The notes under the pieces were generated by a model that was not told where the DNA came from, made no database searches, and saw only the letters and a list, made by a program, of their open reading frames with translations. The position numbers and the translations under genes are program-made. Shown piece by piece: positions 18,201 through 27,314 of a DNA stretch of 64,000 nucleotides. The stretch is from NCBI RefSeq assembly GCF_003668995.1, contig NZ_CP033068.1, positions 1,364,001 to 1,428,000 of the forward strand. The letters run 5' to 3'. This DNA comes from Flavobacterium sp. 140616W15. Lineage in GTDB: Bacteria > Bacteroidota > Bacteroidia > Flavobacteriales > Flavobacteriaceae. Position 1 is the first letter of the stretch, and every line of letters starts with the position of its first letter.

Positions 18201-19658
18201 AATAGGTTACGTCCCGTATTGATGACAGCTGCCGTTGCTTCTTTAGGTTTCCTGCCAATGGCATTAAGTAATGGTGCAGGAGCAGAGGTACAGCGCCCGC
18301 TGGCAACAGTAGTTATTGGTGGACTTATCACAGCAACACTTCTTACGTTGTTTGTGCTGCCATCTATTTATTTAATGACTTATCATACCAAAGTGTTTAA
18401 GAAAAAAATGAAAAAAAATAAAATTGATAAATTAGTATTGTTACTTGTTGGTTTATTTATTACCGCTACAGTTCAGGCGCAACAATTACCAACATCATTA
18501 GAGCAATCTTTATCTATTGCAATTCAGAATAATAAGAGAGTAAAATCGGCTCATCTAAATGAAAAATCAAAAGAGCAACTCCAAAAATCAGCTTTTGATA
18601 TTCCTAAAACTTCGTTAGATGCCGATTATGGTCAGTTTAACAGCCGACTGAATGATAGCCGTTTTGGTATTAGTCAAACTTTTGCTTTTCCGACAGTGTA
18701 TAGCAATCAGAAAAAAAACCTAACAGAAAACTATAATGTTGCTAAGGCAGAATCGCAGCTAACAACACAGGAAATTAAATCGAATGTAAGGAATCTTTTT
18801 TACTCCTATATCTGGTTAAATAGTAAAAAAGAATTGCTGACCTATGCAGACTCTATTTATAGATTAATGGAACAAAAGTCGGATTTGCGTTATAAAACTG
18901 GAGAAACAAATGTACTCGAAAAAAGTGCTTCACAATCTGCCAGACAATTTTATACCAATCAGCTTACAATGGTAAACAGAGATATCGATATTACAATTCG
19001 ATCTTTTAATGCCATTCTTCAGGATAGTATAACACATGTTCCAGCAACAGGAAACATTAAGAATGATTTTACTATTTCGTTAGATGATAAATCTAATGTG
19101 TCAGAATTGCCACAGGTAAAGCTTTCGAATCATATTGCAGCTGCAGCAAAATGGAAATGGAAAACCGAACAGGCTAAGATGTTACCCGATATTACATTGG
19201 GATATAATAATTTAAGTATCATAGGTACGCAAACCAATAATGCTGGGCAGGATGTTTATTATGACCGCAATAATAGGTTTAGTTATGTAAATCTAGGATT
19301 GTCTATTCCGTTGTTTTATTCCAGTCAATCGGCACGAAATAAAGCGGCTAAAATAGAATATGAAAATTATCAAACAATAACAGAAGCAACAAAAATTGAA
19401 ATAAAAACAGCCATTACAAATGCTTTAAGCGAGATCGAAAAATACAAAGAGAGTTTACATTATTATGAAAGCGATGGACTTAAAAATGCATCAATAATTA
19501 TCGATGCAGCCAATAGCCAATTAGAAAATGGAGATATTGATTACCTGCAATGGGTTATGGTAGTGAACCAAGCAATAACAATAAAGAATGAATATCTCGA
19601 TGCGGTTAACAGTTATAATAAAGCAATAGTTAACCTTCAAACCCTTAATAATTTATAA
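15279..19658 (+). CDS. CusA/CzcA-family heavy-metal RND pump fused to a TolC-type outer-membrane factor
   Basis: The protein has 1459 residues. Residues 1 to about 1035 form a full HME-family RND pump with about 12 TM segments, ending in the last TM block (ATLLTLFVLPSIYLMTYH). TM4 carries DFGLIVDGAVIIVE, giving Asp399, Asp405 and Glu412, the proton-relay pattern of CzcA-like metal pumps. After a Lys-rich joint comes an internal signal-like hydrophobic segment (LVLLLVGLFITATVQAQ) and then a TolC-type domain with coiled-coil hairpins to the end. The fusion is common in Bacteroidota. It should expel divalent metals or Cu/Ag from the periplasm; the metal cannot be decided. The adaptor gene follows after 4 bp. 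Confidence 0.92.
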   Translation: MLNKIIQFSVKNKLVIGVFTLLWIIYGVYEVTRLPIDAVPDITNNQVQIITTAPSLGAEDVERLITFPIEQAISNIPQLKESRSISRFGLSLVTIVFDDDTDVYWARQQVAERLQKVEIDENASTPEMAPATTGLGEIYQYVVKPQPGYEAKYSLEDLRTIQDWTIRRQLLGTPGIADVATFGGKLKQYEIAVNPARLKAQSLTIKEVFTALSSNNENTGGAYIEKGPTVLYIRSVGLTKNISDIQNIIVKNTQAGTPILIKDIADVKMSSAIRYGALTTDDLGESVGGIVMMLKGENANNVIVDVKKRVAEIEKILPEGLKIEPFLDRTKMVDNAIGTVQKNLIEGALIVVLVLVLFLGNLRAGFIVASVIPLAMLFAIIMMNTFGVSGNLMSLGALDFGLIVDGAVIIVEAILHHLHSTKKYKGIDTLSQEDMDKEVTGSAGRMMNAAVFGQIIILIVYLPILSLEGIEGKMFKPMAQTVAFAILGAFILSLTYVPMVSSLFISKKMNHKPNLSDRIMAKLELYYEKWLSKALRIRKGIVISAFVLFGIALLVFSRMGGEFIPQLEEGDFAVETRLLLGTNLSTTTETIQKISVALKSKYPEVEKVVSRIGSAEIPTDPMPIEGGDMIIVLKDKSEWTSASSFPELADKMTETVKQVAPGVTTGFQFPVQMRFNELMTGAKQDVVCKIYGEDLDKLAEYAEKLGAIAKTVDGATDLYVEKVTGMPQIVIDYDWAEMAKYGIYVSDINKTVNAAFAGAVAGSIYEGEKRFDMVVRVEDSGRKDISDVRNLLIATPTGMQIPLYQVASVKEIEGPNQIQREDAKRRIIVGFNVRGRDVESIVEELQKKVNNQIKFDPGYYITYGGTFENLQEAKSRLGVAVPAALLMILALLYFAFRSLKEGIIIFTAIPLSAIGGVFGLALRDMPFSISAGVGFIALFGVAVLNGIVLISEFNRIQKLGEITDAVQIIITGTKNRLRPVLMTAAVASLGFLPMALSNGAGAEVQRPLATVVIGGLITATLLTLFVLPSIYLMTYHTKVFKKKMKKNKIDKLVLLLVGLFITATVQAQQLPTSLEQSLSIAIQNNKRVKSAHLNEKSKEQLQKSAFDIPKTSLDADYGQFNSRLNDSRFGISQTFAFPTVYSNQKKNLTENYNVAKAESQLTTQEIKSNVRNLFYSYIWLNSKKELLTYADSIYRLMEQKSDLRYKTGETNVLEKSASQSARQFYTNQLTMVNRDIDITIRSFNAILQDSITHVPATGNIKNDFTISLDDKSNVSELPQVKLSNHIAAAAKWKWKTEQAKMLPDITLGYNNLSIIGTQTNNAGQDVYYDRNNRFSYVNLGLSIPLFYSSQSARNKAAKIEYENYQTITEATKIEIKTAITNALSEIEKYKESLHYYESDGLKNASIIIDAANSQLENGDIDYLQWVMVVNQAITIKNEYLDAVNSYNKAIVNLQTLNNL

Positions 19659-19662
19659 TATA

Positions 19663-20793
19663 ATGAAAACATATATAGCCACAGTTTTAGGGATGTTATT
19701 TATAGTATCCTGCAAGAGTGATAAAAAAGAACCACAAAATAATATTGAAGCTAATAAGCAAGAAAATAGTATTCTGTTAACTAACGAGCAAGTAAAGAAT
19801 GCGGGGTTAATAGTGGGGAATCCCCAAGAAAAAAACGTAAAAGGGATATTGAATCTTCAAGGAACAGTTACAGTGCCACCCAAAAGTGTGGTAAGCATAA
19901 GTATTCCGCTAGGAGGATATATTAAAAAAACTGATTTAATAGCCGGAATGAACGTTAAAAAAGGCCAATTGCTTGCAGTGGTAGAAGATATGCAATACAT
20001 ACAGCTACAGCAAGATTACCTAACGGCTAAAGAAAAGTTTCAATTGTCTCAAAGTGAGTACAACAGACAAAAAGAACTTAATGCAAAGAAGGCAAGTAGT
20101 GATAAATTGTTCGAACAAACAGCTACAGAAATGCAAACGCAACGTATAAATATGGCTTCATTAGGGCAGAAATTAGCGTTACTAGGAATTAATGTAAAAA
20201 CACTTACAGCATCTAATATTAGCAAAACAGTAACTATAGTTTCTCCAATAAATGGATTAGTTTCAAAGGTTAATGTAAATGTGGGGAAATATATTTCGCC
20301 AACAGATATGCTCTTTGAATTAATGGAAACAAGTGATATAGTACTTGTTATGAATGCTTTTGAGAAAGATGTACACTTACTTTCTGTAGGACAAACAGTA
20401 ACAGCTTTTACCAATAGCAATCCCTCAAAGAAATATGAAGCAAAAATCGCCTATATAAATCAAAGTCTTAATGGCGATAGGGCTGCTGAGGTTGTTTGTA
20501 AAATAAAGCAATATGATAGTTCATTGCTTCCAGGGCTTTTTATAAATGCCGAAGCAGAATTTGAAAATGAAAAAGCACTTACAGTACCAGAAGATGCTGT
20601 AGTAAGATGGCAAGGAAAGTTCTTTGTTTTTGCTCATACAGGTAATAATAATTATAAAATGATTACTGTAGTGCCTGGAACGATTAATGAAGGGTATCGC
20701 CAGATTAAGTCTGATCTAATAAATTCATCATCAAAAATCGTTACTAAAAATGCTTACACACTTTTAATGACATTTATGAATAGTGGAGAATAA
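19663..20793 (+). CDS. CusB-type periplasmic adaptor lipoprotein
   Basis: This 376-residue protein opens with a lipoprotein signal (MKTYIATVLGMLFIVSC, lipobox Cys17). It then shows the first half of a lipoyl domain (GYIKKTDLIAGMNVKKGQLL), a coiled-coil hairpin (about 105-180), the second lipoyl half (SPINGLVSKVNVNVGKYI), a beta-barrel and a membrane-proximal domain. It starts 4 bp after the CusA-OMF fusion and completes the tripartite efflux system. No extra N-terminal metal-binding Met cluster is obvious. A hairpin terminator follows at 20819. Confidence 0.9.
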   Translation: MKTYIATVLGMLFIVSCKSDKKEPQNNIEANKQENSILLTNEQVKNAGLIVGNPQEKNVKGILNLQGTVTVPPKSVVSISIPLGGYIKKTDLIAGMNVKKGQLLAVVEDMQYIQLQQDYLTAKEKFQLSQSEYNRQKELNAKKASSDKLFEQTATEMQTQRINMASLGQKLALLGINVKTLTASNISKTVTIVSPINGLVSKVNVNVGKYISPTDMLFELMETSDIVLVMNAFEKDVHLLSVGQTVTAFTNSNPSKKYEAKIAYINQSLNGDRAAEVVCKIKQYDSSLLPGLFINAEAEFENEKALTVPEDAVVRWQGKFFVFAHTGNNNYKMITVVPGTINEGYRQIKSDLINSSSKIVTKNAYTLLMTFMNSGE

Positions 20794-20818
20794 CCACATT
20801 ATAATGGTGGCATAATAC

Positions 20819-20850
20819 AAAGGGTAGTCTATAAGATTACCCTTTTTTTA
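20819..20850 (+). terminator. Terminator of the CusA-CusB operon
   Basis: The stem AAGGGTAGTCT / AGATTACCCTT is followed by seven T. The remainder of the gap to 21373 (over 500 bp) is very AT-rich with no gene seen. Confidence 0.8.
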
Positions 20851-21373
20851 TTTATCCCAAATGCATAAGAAAATCGAGGAAGAATTGAATACTATAATAC
20901 TTCCTTCTAGTAGTGATATTTTCAATTTAAAAAGATGAATTTTAAACAGAATCACCTCTAATCTGATATCATAAATTATTTATTTTGAGATTGTAATATT
21001 AATAATGTTAAAGAAAACAGTAAGATTCAGCAGTTTAATTTTTTATTATATCAAAAAATAAAAAATTAACCATATTGTTTGCTTTAAAGTTCTTTTCATA
21101 TTGTTTTCCTATATTTTTTTTTATATTTACTTTAAAATAAATACGATTTTAAGCCTATTTTATATAGTGTTTATACGTATTATTCCATTTAAGCTTCTAG
21201 TGTTTTAAGGATAAAAAATAAAGCAACCTGGTTTAAAAATCTCCCCCACATGATTTTTAATGATGTCTATTCCATGAACACAATATAACAGGATTACATC
21301 ATTAATTATATTTTTTTTTAAGAGTATTAATGCAAAACGTACTTTGTTTTGCGAAAGATTTAAAGAGATTACA

Positions 21374-22354
21374 ATGAAAAAAATTACGCATCATTATGGA
21401 GTAGAATTAGATTGGGTTGAACCACTTGCAAAAGAGTTAGAAGGAAAAATTGATGGTAATTTTATTTTAGTGCCAGATTATATTCACACAGGAAACAGGT
21501 ATTTTTTAAATTGTGATCCTGATATTTCAGCGCTTTATTTAGATGTTGTATACAATTCAGAAATTCATTTAAGACAAGAAAATAAGACAGATGATTTTAT
21601 AGGGATATATTACGATCTTACAGACGGACAAGCCGCTTTATTATCTGATGATATTGTAAATCGTATTGGAAGATGGAGTTATAATATGGCTATTATTGAT
21701 AGTGCATTATGTTCGGATTATATTATAAAATCTGGGAGTAAAACGTATGGACTTTACATTTTCATAAAAAAAGAGGCTATTAAGGGGTATTTTAAAAATA
21801 ATCCTTCAATTGAAAACCATATAGATAGTATCCTTAATTCTAAGACAAACTCGATAATTCGATTCACCAGAATGAGTAATAAAAGCTATAATCTTCTGAT
21901 GAGTTTGAGGTCTAAAAACCTACAAGAAATATCGTTCGAATTTCATTTGAGAGGAACAGTACTAAATCTTATTGCAGAGTTTGTAGAGCAAATGATTTTT
22001 GATGAGGTCGTAATTGATACTATCGATGACAATGATTTGGCTAATATTATAAGATCAAAAGGTTACTTAATAGCAAATATAAAAAATACTTTTCCTAGTA
22101 TTCCTTTCTTGGCGCATGAGGTAAGTATGTCAGTATCAAAATATAAAAAACTCTTTAAAAGAATTACAGGAATGACTCCGAACTTTTTTTTCATGAATAA
22201 TAAGTTGCTTGAATCCAAAAAGCTTTTGGAAGAAAAAAAGTTGACAATAAGTCAAGTTTCTGAAGAGTTAAATTTCTCTAGTAGTTCGTATTTTATTACA
22301 AAATTTAAAGAATCTTTTGGGATGTCTCCAAAGAATTTCATTAAACAACTATAA
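21374..22354 (+). CDS. AraC-like regulator, type 1 of a tandem pair
   Basis: I place the start at ATG 21374 (MKKITHHYGVELDWVEPL), matching the start of paralogues; a start at 21344 is possible. The product has about 326 residues. The N-terminal ~220 residues form an unrecognised sensor-like domain shared with the genes at 32344 and 42701. The C-terminal ~100 residues carry two HTH motifs of the AraC/XylS fold (MSVSKYKKLFKRITGMTPNF, then LTISQVSEELNFSSSSYFIT and FGMSPKNF). The stop is 2 bp before the next regulator, so the pair is co-transcribed. A PorP/SprF gene follows, a possible target. Confidence 0.85.
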   Translation: MKKITHHYGVELDWVEPLAKELEGKIDGNFILVPDYIHTGNRYFLNCDPDISALYLDVVYNSEIHLRQENKTDDFIGIYYDLTDGQAALLSDDIVNRIGRWSYNMAIIDSALCSDYIIKSGSKTYGLYIFIKKEAIKGYFKNNPSIENHIDSILNSKTNSIIRFTRMSNKSYNLLMSLRSKNLQEISFEFHLRGTVLNLIAEFVEQMIFDEVVIDTIDDNDLANIIRSKGYLIANIKNTFPSIPFLAHEVSMSVSKYKKLFKRITGMTPNFFFMNNKLLESKKLLEEKKLTISQVSEELNFSSSSYFITKFKESFGMSPKNFIKQL

Positions 22355-22356
22355 TA

Positions 22357-23361
22357 ATGATAGAACTTAGCCATACGTATACTTTAACAGCTGATTGGCA
22401 AAAGAAATTAACCAAACAACTTGTTGAGCAGTTTGGAGCGGAGTTAATTGATGATAAATTGCTACTCATGCCTAAGAGTTTAGCCGATGGAAGTTTTTAT
22501 TATACAGAAGTTGTTCCGGGGTTATCTGTTGTAATATGGGATTTAAGATTTAAAAAGCCAATTAAAATAAGAAGATATAAATCTGATGAAGATTTGTATC
22601 TAATCCATTATAATTTTACTGATGGAATGAATTTGGTTGATTGTAAAGAAAGAGATAAAAAAATAGAATATAAAGCAGATTTTGCATTAGGAGTCTTTGA
22701 TAATGTTATAGATAAAACTTTCCAACCGGTTGTAGGCGAACGTGTTTTTGCTATGCGATTATTAGTTAGCAAAGAGTTATTTAATTTTTCGGTTATTAAC
22801 AGAGCAAAAAAAGAGTTTGATAAACGGAAAGCAAAAAAAAATAAAAACAGTGTTTTCTTTTATGATACTATTGATAGTGAGAGTATGCTTATTATGCATG
22901 CCATTAAAAACAAATCCTTTCAGGATCCCGCCTTTGATGTTTATTTAAGAGGAGTAACACTTAGGTTACTGGGAATCTTTATAGATCGTTATTCTAATCA
23001 GACTCCAAAACTTCATTATGTGCCCGAAAGAGAAATTGAATTTTTAAATTTAACTAAAGAATATCTATTAGATAATTTATCTGGAAATTTTCCTGGAATC
23101 ATACTTTTGGCCAAGATGGCAAATATGTCTGTTTCAAAATATACCACTCTATTCAAAAAAATGTTTATGAGTACACCCAATAATTTCTTTATGAGAGAGA
23201 AATTGGTTCTCGCTAATAAACTGCTTAAAAGCGGCGATTATGATTCATTAATACACGTTTCAAAAGAATTGACTTTTTGTACATTAAGTTATTTTTCTTC
23301 CAAGTATTTACAGCAATTCGGAAGAAAACCTTCAGATGATTTTGTTAAAACTTCTCTTTGA
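22357..23361 (+). CDS. AraC-like regulator, type 2 of a tandem pair
   Basis: This 334-residue protein has the same layout as its upstream neighbour, but it is a distinct subtype shared with the gene at 33327 (start of the form LxHTYxLxxxWQxK). The N-terminal domain is unrecognised. The C-terminal AraC/XylS HTH region begins near MANMSVSKYTTLFKKMF and ends near QFGRKPSDDF. The second HTH is poorer than usual (VSKELTFCTLSYFSSKY). Pairing of type 1 and type 2 suggests a heteromeric regulator. The gene ends about 155 bp before the SprF-like gene. Confidence 0.82.
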   Translation: MIELSHTYTLTADWQKKLTKQLVEQFGAELIDDKLLLMPKSLADGSFYYTEVVPGLSVVIWDLRFKKPIKIRRYKSDEDLYLIHYNFTDGMNLVDCKERDKKIEYKADFALGVFDNVIDKTFQPVVGERVFAMRLLVSKELFNFSVINRAKKEFDKRKAKKNKNSVFFYDTIDSESMLIMHAIKNKSFQDPAFDVYLRGVTLRLLGIFIDRYSNQTPKLHYVPEREIEFLNLTKEYLLDNLSGNFPGIILLAKMANMSVSKYTTLFKKMFMSTPNNFFMREKLVLANKLLKSGDYDSLIHVSKELTFCTLSYFSSKYLQQFGRKPSDDFVKTSL

Positions 23362-23516
23362 GTTTCCTTTGTTTTCGCTAACTCACCCATTATTTATTTG
23401 GTTTTCAGTTGTTTATTTGCGTTATAAGCATGTTGAAAAAAAGGCTTCTCGTGCTATTTTTTAACCGTATTATATTGTTTAAAATGTGTTACTTGCGCGA
23501 TAAATTATTTTACCAA

Positions 23517-24449
23517 ATGAAAAACGCAAAATTATTCTTAACACTGCTAATTCTATTAATATACAATGCAGCTTCTGCACAACGAGAAGCACAATTTACA
23601 CAATACATGTATAATACCACAACGATTAATCCAGCCTATGCAGGTTCACGCGAGGCGATGAGTATTTTTGCTACACACAGAAACCAGTGGGTTGGGTTAG
23701 ATGGTGCTCCAGTAACAAATGCAGTATCTATTAATTCACCAATTGAACTTAGTAATGTTGGATGGGGAGCATCGATAATCAATGATAAAATTGGCCCTAT
23801 GTCAGAGAATTCTATTTCTGCAGATTTCTCTTATACAATTCATACTTCAGATACTTATAAGTTAGCTTTTGGACTAAAAGGAACTGCAAATTTGCTTAAT
23901 GTAGATTTTACAAAACTGGATATCTATAATCCTTCTGATGCAAGGTTTCAAGAAAATATCGATAATAAATTTTCTCCAAATATAGGAGCGGGGGTATATT
24001 GGTATTCAGATGTATCTTATATAGGGCTTTCGATTCCTAAAATGTTAGAGACAAGTTATTACGACAAAAGTGCCGGTAATACAGCTTCGAGTTTTGTAGT
24101 CAAAGAACGAATGAGTTATTATTTAATGGCTGGTTATGTTTTTGATTTAGATTACAATTTAAAATTTAAGCCTTCTATGTTAGCCAAGGTTTCTAGAGGA
24201 GCTCCTTTGCAAATGGACTTGTCAGCAAATTTTTTCTACGATGAAATATTCACAGCCGGAATTGCATACCGATGGAGTGCTGCAGTGAGTGGAATGGTAG
24301 GGTTTCAGGTGTCAGAAAGTTTGATGGTTGGATATGCTTATGATGCAGAAACAACCAAGCTGGCTAATTATAATTCAGGTTCACATGAAATTTTCTTTCG
24401 TTATGAAATTTTCAATAAAATTAAAAGATCGAATTGCAGATGTTTTTAA
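23517..24449 (+). CDS. PorP/SprF-family T9SS outer-membrane protein
   Basis: I choose ATG 23517 because it opens a clear signal peptide (MKNAKLFLTLLILLIYNAASAQ); the frame is open upstream to 23409 but that part is not signal-like. The 310-residue product shows the family start (REAQFTQYMYNTTTINPAYAGSR, written in two parts: REAQFTQYMYNTT and INPAYAGSR) and barrel-like strands, ending SNCRCF as in the protein at 7670-8599. No type B sorting-domain gene is adjacent. Its neighbours are the AraC-like pair upstream. It is probably an export or anchoring partner of an adhesin encoded elsewhere. Confidence 0.88.
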   Translation: MKNAKLFLTLLILLIYNAASAQREAQFTQYMYNTTTINPAYAGSREAMSIFATHRNQWVGLDGAPVTNAVSINSPIELSNVGWGASIINDKIGPMSENSISADFSYTIHTSDTYKLAFGLKGTANLLNVDFTKLDIYNPSDARFQENIDNKFSPNIGAGVYWYSDVSYIGLSIPKMLETSYYDKSAGNTASSFVVKERMSYYLMAGYVFDLDYNLKFKPSMLAKVSRGAPLQMDLSANFFYDEIFTAGIAYRWSAAVSGMVGFQVSESLMVGYAYDAETTKLANYNSGSHEIFFRYEIFNKIKRSNCRCF

Positions 24450-24491
24450 TTTGATAGCGATAGGGTAGTTAACCCGTTTGATGTAATTTAT

Positions 24492-24535
24492 AAAAAAGCT
24501 TCTTTTTAATTCTAAGAATTGAAAAGAAGCTTTTT
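24492..24535. terminator. Strong bidirectional terminator
   Basis: AAAAAGCTTCTTTT pairs with GAAAAGAAGCTTTTT around an A/T loop. It lies between the convergent SprF-like gene (plus) and amidohydrolase gene (minus). Confidence 0.85.
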
Positions 24536-24586
24536 GTTTGTATTAAGTTAACCTGCTGTAAAGAAATTATCCTCCAACTGTTTCTC

Positions 24587-25645
24587 TTATATTCCTATAA
24601 ATGTAAATGGTTTTGTGGTAATAAATTTTTGAGAGGCTTCACCCGCGTAAGTTTCATTTTTGCTCACGCTTAGTCTTTTAACGGGAGCGTTTTTATTAAA
24701 GTCAATTTTCTTTAAATCGACCCAAAAAGTATTAGGAGTTAGAACAGTTTCAAAGTAATACACTAGATTTTTTTGATCAGCAACAGATCTCCATCTTGTC
24801 GAAGAAATATTAGGTTCAGTCTCAGAAGAGATTCCGAAAGGAACAGAGCAGTTTCTAATTACACTAAAAACACTAGCAATAGAGGTGCGAATATCTGAAG
24901 TTTGTGGTATTGCATTGATATAAAAAGAGGCTCTTGCGTATCTGTCGGCCGCCCGATTAGTTCCTGGTAGCATAATAGTTCCCGGAATGGCTTGCCAGTA
25001 TTTATTGATGGCTAATTGCTCTTCAAATATAGGCGAGTTAGTCATTACAGTATAAGAGGCATCATGATGTATTACAAGCTTTCCACCCACATATTCAAAA
25101 ATTGCATTATCACCCGTGGCATCAGAAATAGAAAGATGCAAGGTGGTGAATTTTGTTGTTCCAGGTATATAATCAGATACAATAACAAAATCTTCTTTTC
25201 TTAACTCATCTACTGTTTCTTTTACGTTGGCAAAGTTGTCCAGTACATATTGAGCCCAAGCAGAGATAGTAATTCCTTTAGAAGAGCTCTGAGGGTTAAA
25301 TTTTGGGTATTGGCTCTCTGCTAGCCATAAAACATTTGCAACCAATCCTTTTTCGTTGATACCATCAGCTGTAGCAATATCCCATGCACTGGTGATTACA
25401 CTTCCGTATTTAGAAGTCCACTTAATGGAGTTTTTACCAACATTACCGTCTCTTTGTAATCCTCTTGGGAAAATCCAAATATTAGCATCAATTTCATCTT
25501 TCCAATCCATAGAGCGAGCTGTAATAATAGTGTTGTTAGGACCTTTATAGACAACTCTGGTACAAGGATAAACTTCTGGTGACAGAAAAGTTAAAAATAG
25601 TAGAGAAAGTGCTATACTATTTTTTAGGTTGTTGTGTTTTCTCAT
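24587..25645 (-). CDS. Linear amide C-N hydrolase (choloylglycine hydrolase / penicillin V acylase family)
   Basis: The protein has 352 residues, with a signal peptide cut just before Cys28 (VYPC). Ntn hydrolases of this family use the freed N-terminal Cys as nucleophile. The spacing Cys28, Arg44, Asp47 (CTRVVYK ... ARSMDW) matches the Cys/Arg/Asp pattern of bile-salt hydrolases, and NEKGL and MTNSP match later conserved blocks. It should act in the periplasm or outside the cell on N-acyl amides such as acyl-amino acids, penicillin V or N-acyl homoserine lactones. The substrate is not determined. It is monocistronic. Confidence 0.88.
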   Translation of the reverse strand: MRKHNNLKNSIALSLLFLTFLSPEVYPCTRVVYKGPNNTIITARSMDWKDEIDANIWIFPRGLQRDGNVGKNSIKWTSKYGSVITSAWDIATADGINEKGLVANVLWLAESQYPKFNPQSSSKGITISAWAQYVLDNFANVKETVDELRKEDFVIVSDYIPGTTKFTTLHLSISDATGDNAIFEYVGGKLVIHHDASYTVMTNSPIFEEQLAINKYWQAIPGTIMLPGTNRAADRYARASFYINAIPQTSDIRTSIASVFSVIRNCSVPFGISSETEPNISSTRWRSVADQKNLVYYFETVLTPNTFWVDLKKIDFNKNAPVKRLSVSKNETYAGEASQKFITTKPFTFIGI

Positions 25646-25807
25646 AAAAAGGAGGATTGATAGATAGTTAGTATGATTTTTCTAATTATTTAATTGTAGC
25701 TAATTTACGTAAAAAAAGAAGCGCTTATTTTTAAATAGCAATATAAAAACAGGCAATCACAAATAAATCTTGATTCCTCTTATACTAATAACCAATTTAT
25801 ACCCCAT

Positions 25808-25837
25808 AAAAAAAGCCTAACCAAAGGTTAAGCTTTT
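25808..25837 (-). terminator. Terminator of the XRE gene
   Basis: AAAGCCTAACC pairs with GGTTAAGCTTT. It lies 21 bp past the stop at 25858, with T-rich sequence on the minus strand. Confidence 0.75.
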
Positions 25838-25857
25838 ATATATTATTGGAATGATAG

Positions 25858-26286
25858 CTATTTGTTTTGAATCAACTTTTCTAGTCTCAACATCATTTCG
25901 TCTTTTTCTTTAAGCATGCGCTCATAAAGGACAATTTTTTCGTCATATAACTGAACTATTTTATCAATGGGATTGAATGCACAATCTACATAATTTGCAT
26001 TGTTGTTTAAAGTTCCATTACCAGTGTTAGCACCTTCATAATTATTTTGAATATTTACAATAGCTTGCTCTTCATCAAAGTTTTCGAAAGCTTCTACAGG
26101 GATTCTGAGTATTTGCGCTACTTGTTCTAAAATATTGGTTTCTATAGCTTCCTTTTGTTCTAGTAATGATATTTTTTTTTGGTTCCAGTCTTCGCCAAGT
26201 TCAAATGCAAGGGCTTCTTGCTTTATGCCTAGCATTTCACGGAAACGTTTTATATTTCGACCTTGGTGTTTTTTTATGTGTGTCAT
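25858..26286 (-). CDS. XRE-family HTH regulator with C-terminal coiled coil
   Basis: I start at ATG 26286 (MTHIKKHQGRNIKRFREMLG); upstream codons to 26409 do not look protein-like. The product has about 142 residues. Residues about 9-65 form an XRE HTH (GIKQEALAFELG, then KKISLLEQ and LRIPVEAF). A linker follows, and then a C-terminal helix suited to a coiled coil (DEKIVLYERMLKEKDEMMLR). No operon partner is evident. A decayed copy of the C-terminal part lies at 52658-52798, showing that the family has been duplicated in this genome. Confidence 0.85.
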   Translation of the reverse strand: MTHIKKHQGRNIKRFREMLGIKQEALAFELGEDWNQKKISLLEQKEAIETNILEQVAQILRIPVEAFENFDEEQAIVNIQNNYEGANTGNGTLNNNANYVDCAFNPIDKIVQLYDEKIVLYERMLKEKDEMMLRLEKLIQNK

Positions 26287-26454
26287 AGCGGTATATGTTA
26301 TGATATCAAAATTAATATAATCTGTAGGAGTTAAAGGTAATAAAATACTTGTAAAAAAGGCATCTGCTCTGAAAAATACAATTTTAGTATGTTTTATGCA
26401 CCGTTGCAAATGTCTTATTTATCTAATACAAAACCCTTGTTTAGGCTAGTTTTT

Positions 26455-27186
26455 TTATCCAGCAACAGCCAATCGTATAAATTTTAATTTACGGTTTGTA
26501 AATTCGAATTGCCAATTATACATATATTCATTTTCTGAGTGATAATCTGTAAACTCATTAAAGCCTTCAATTATTTTTGAATGCCCCATATAGTTATAGT
26601 AGATGTTTATTTTTTCTCCTTCTATCGAAAGTTCGTAAAAAATTTTAACAAAGCCATTATCTTCCATGACACTATTCAGACCTTTGTTTTTGTAATAATT
26701 AATATTGTCTAAATTAATTTTATTTAGCACCTCTTTGAGTGATTTCGGCTCATCAGCTCCGGTTTGGTTCTCATAGAAAAAACCAAATTTTGATTTTAGT
26801 TCATTTGTTTTGTTGGTTAAAACAAATTCCTTAAATGATTTTAGCTGATTAATCAGTTCGCTATGTTTTGCCTTTAGTGTTTTTGTTGCTTCTTGTAAAA
26901 AGTTGATGTTTTGTTTTTCGATTTCGTTAAATACAACAGCTTTGTTATTGTTTTTTGATTTGTACCAGGATTTTTCCTCAAAATAATTTTGGAATCTTGA
27001 GTTTTCAAATTGATATCCATTTCGTGCATAAATGGCATTGGTTAATAGTCGTATTTCGTCAATACTTAAATCTTTTATTTGTGCAGCTGTGATGATTTGC
27101 GTGGAGCAAGTGGAGCAGTCTTTTAATGTTTGTGCTGTACCTTTAAAACAAAGAAGTAAAAAGGAGATGTAAAGGATTTGTTTCAT
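26455..27186 (-). CDS. YARHG domain-containing exported protein
   Basis: This 243-residue protein has a signal peptide ending KGTAQ. A YARHG domain occupies about residues 36-95 (LSIDEIRLLTNAIYARNGYQF, shown here as LSIDEIRLLTNAIYARNG, then FEEKSWYKS). YARHG is an extracellular domain of unknown role, thought to bind peptidoglycan or other wall components. A Lys/Glu-rich helical stretch and a beta-rich C-terminal half of unknown fold follow. It is probably periplasmic or outer-membrane associated. Nothing links it firmly to its neighbours. Confidence 0.8.
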   Translation of the reverse strand: MKQILYISFLLLCFKGTAQTLKDCSTCSTQIITAAQIKDLSIDEIRLLTNAIYARNGYQFENSRFQNYFEEKSWYKSKNNNKAVVFNEIEKQNINFLQEATKTLKAKHSELINQLKSFKEFVLTNKTNELKSKFGFFYENQTGADEPKSLKEVLNKINLDNINYYKNKGLNSVMEDNGFVKIFYELSIEGEKINIYYNYMGHSKIIEGFNEFTDYHSENEYMYNWQFEFTNRKLKFIRLAVAG

Positions 27187-27314
27187 TATAAAGCTTTAAA
27201 TGATTAATTAAAGATAGGGGTAAAGAGGTCTGTTTTTTATTAGATACAAATTTCACAAGTATAAAATGAACTATAAATTCAGCCTAAAACTCGGATTTGA
27301 AGACCTTATTTTAT

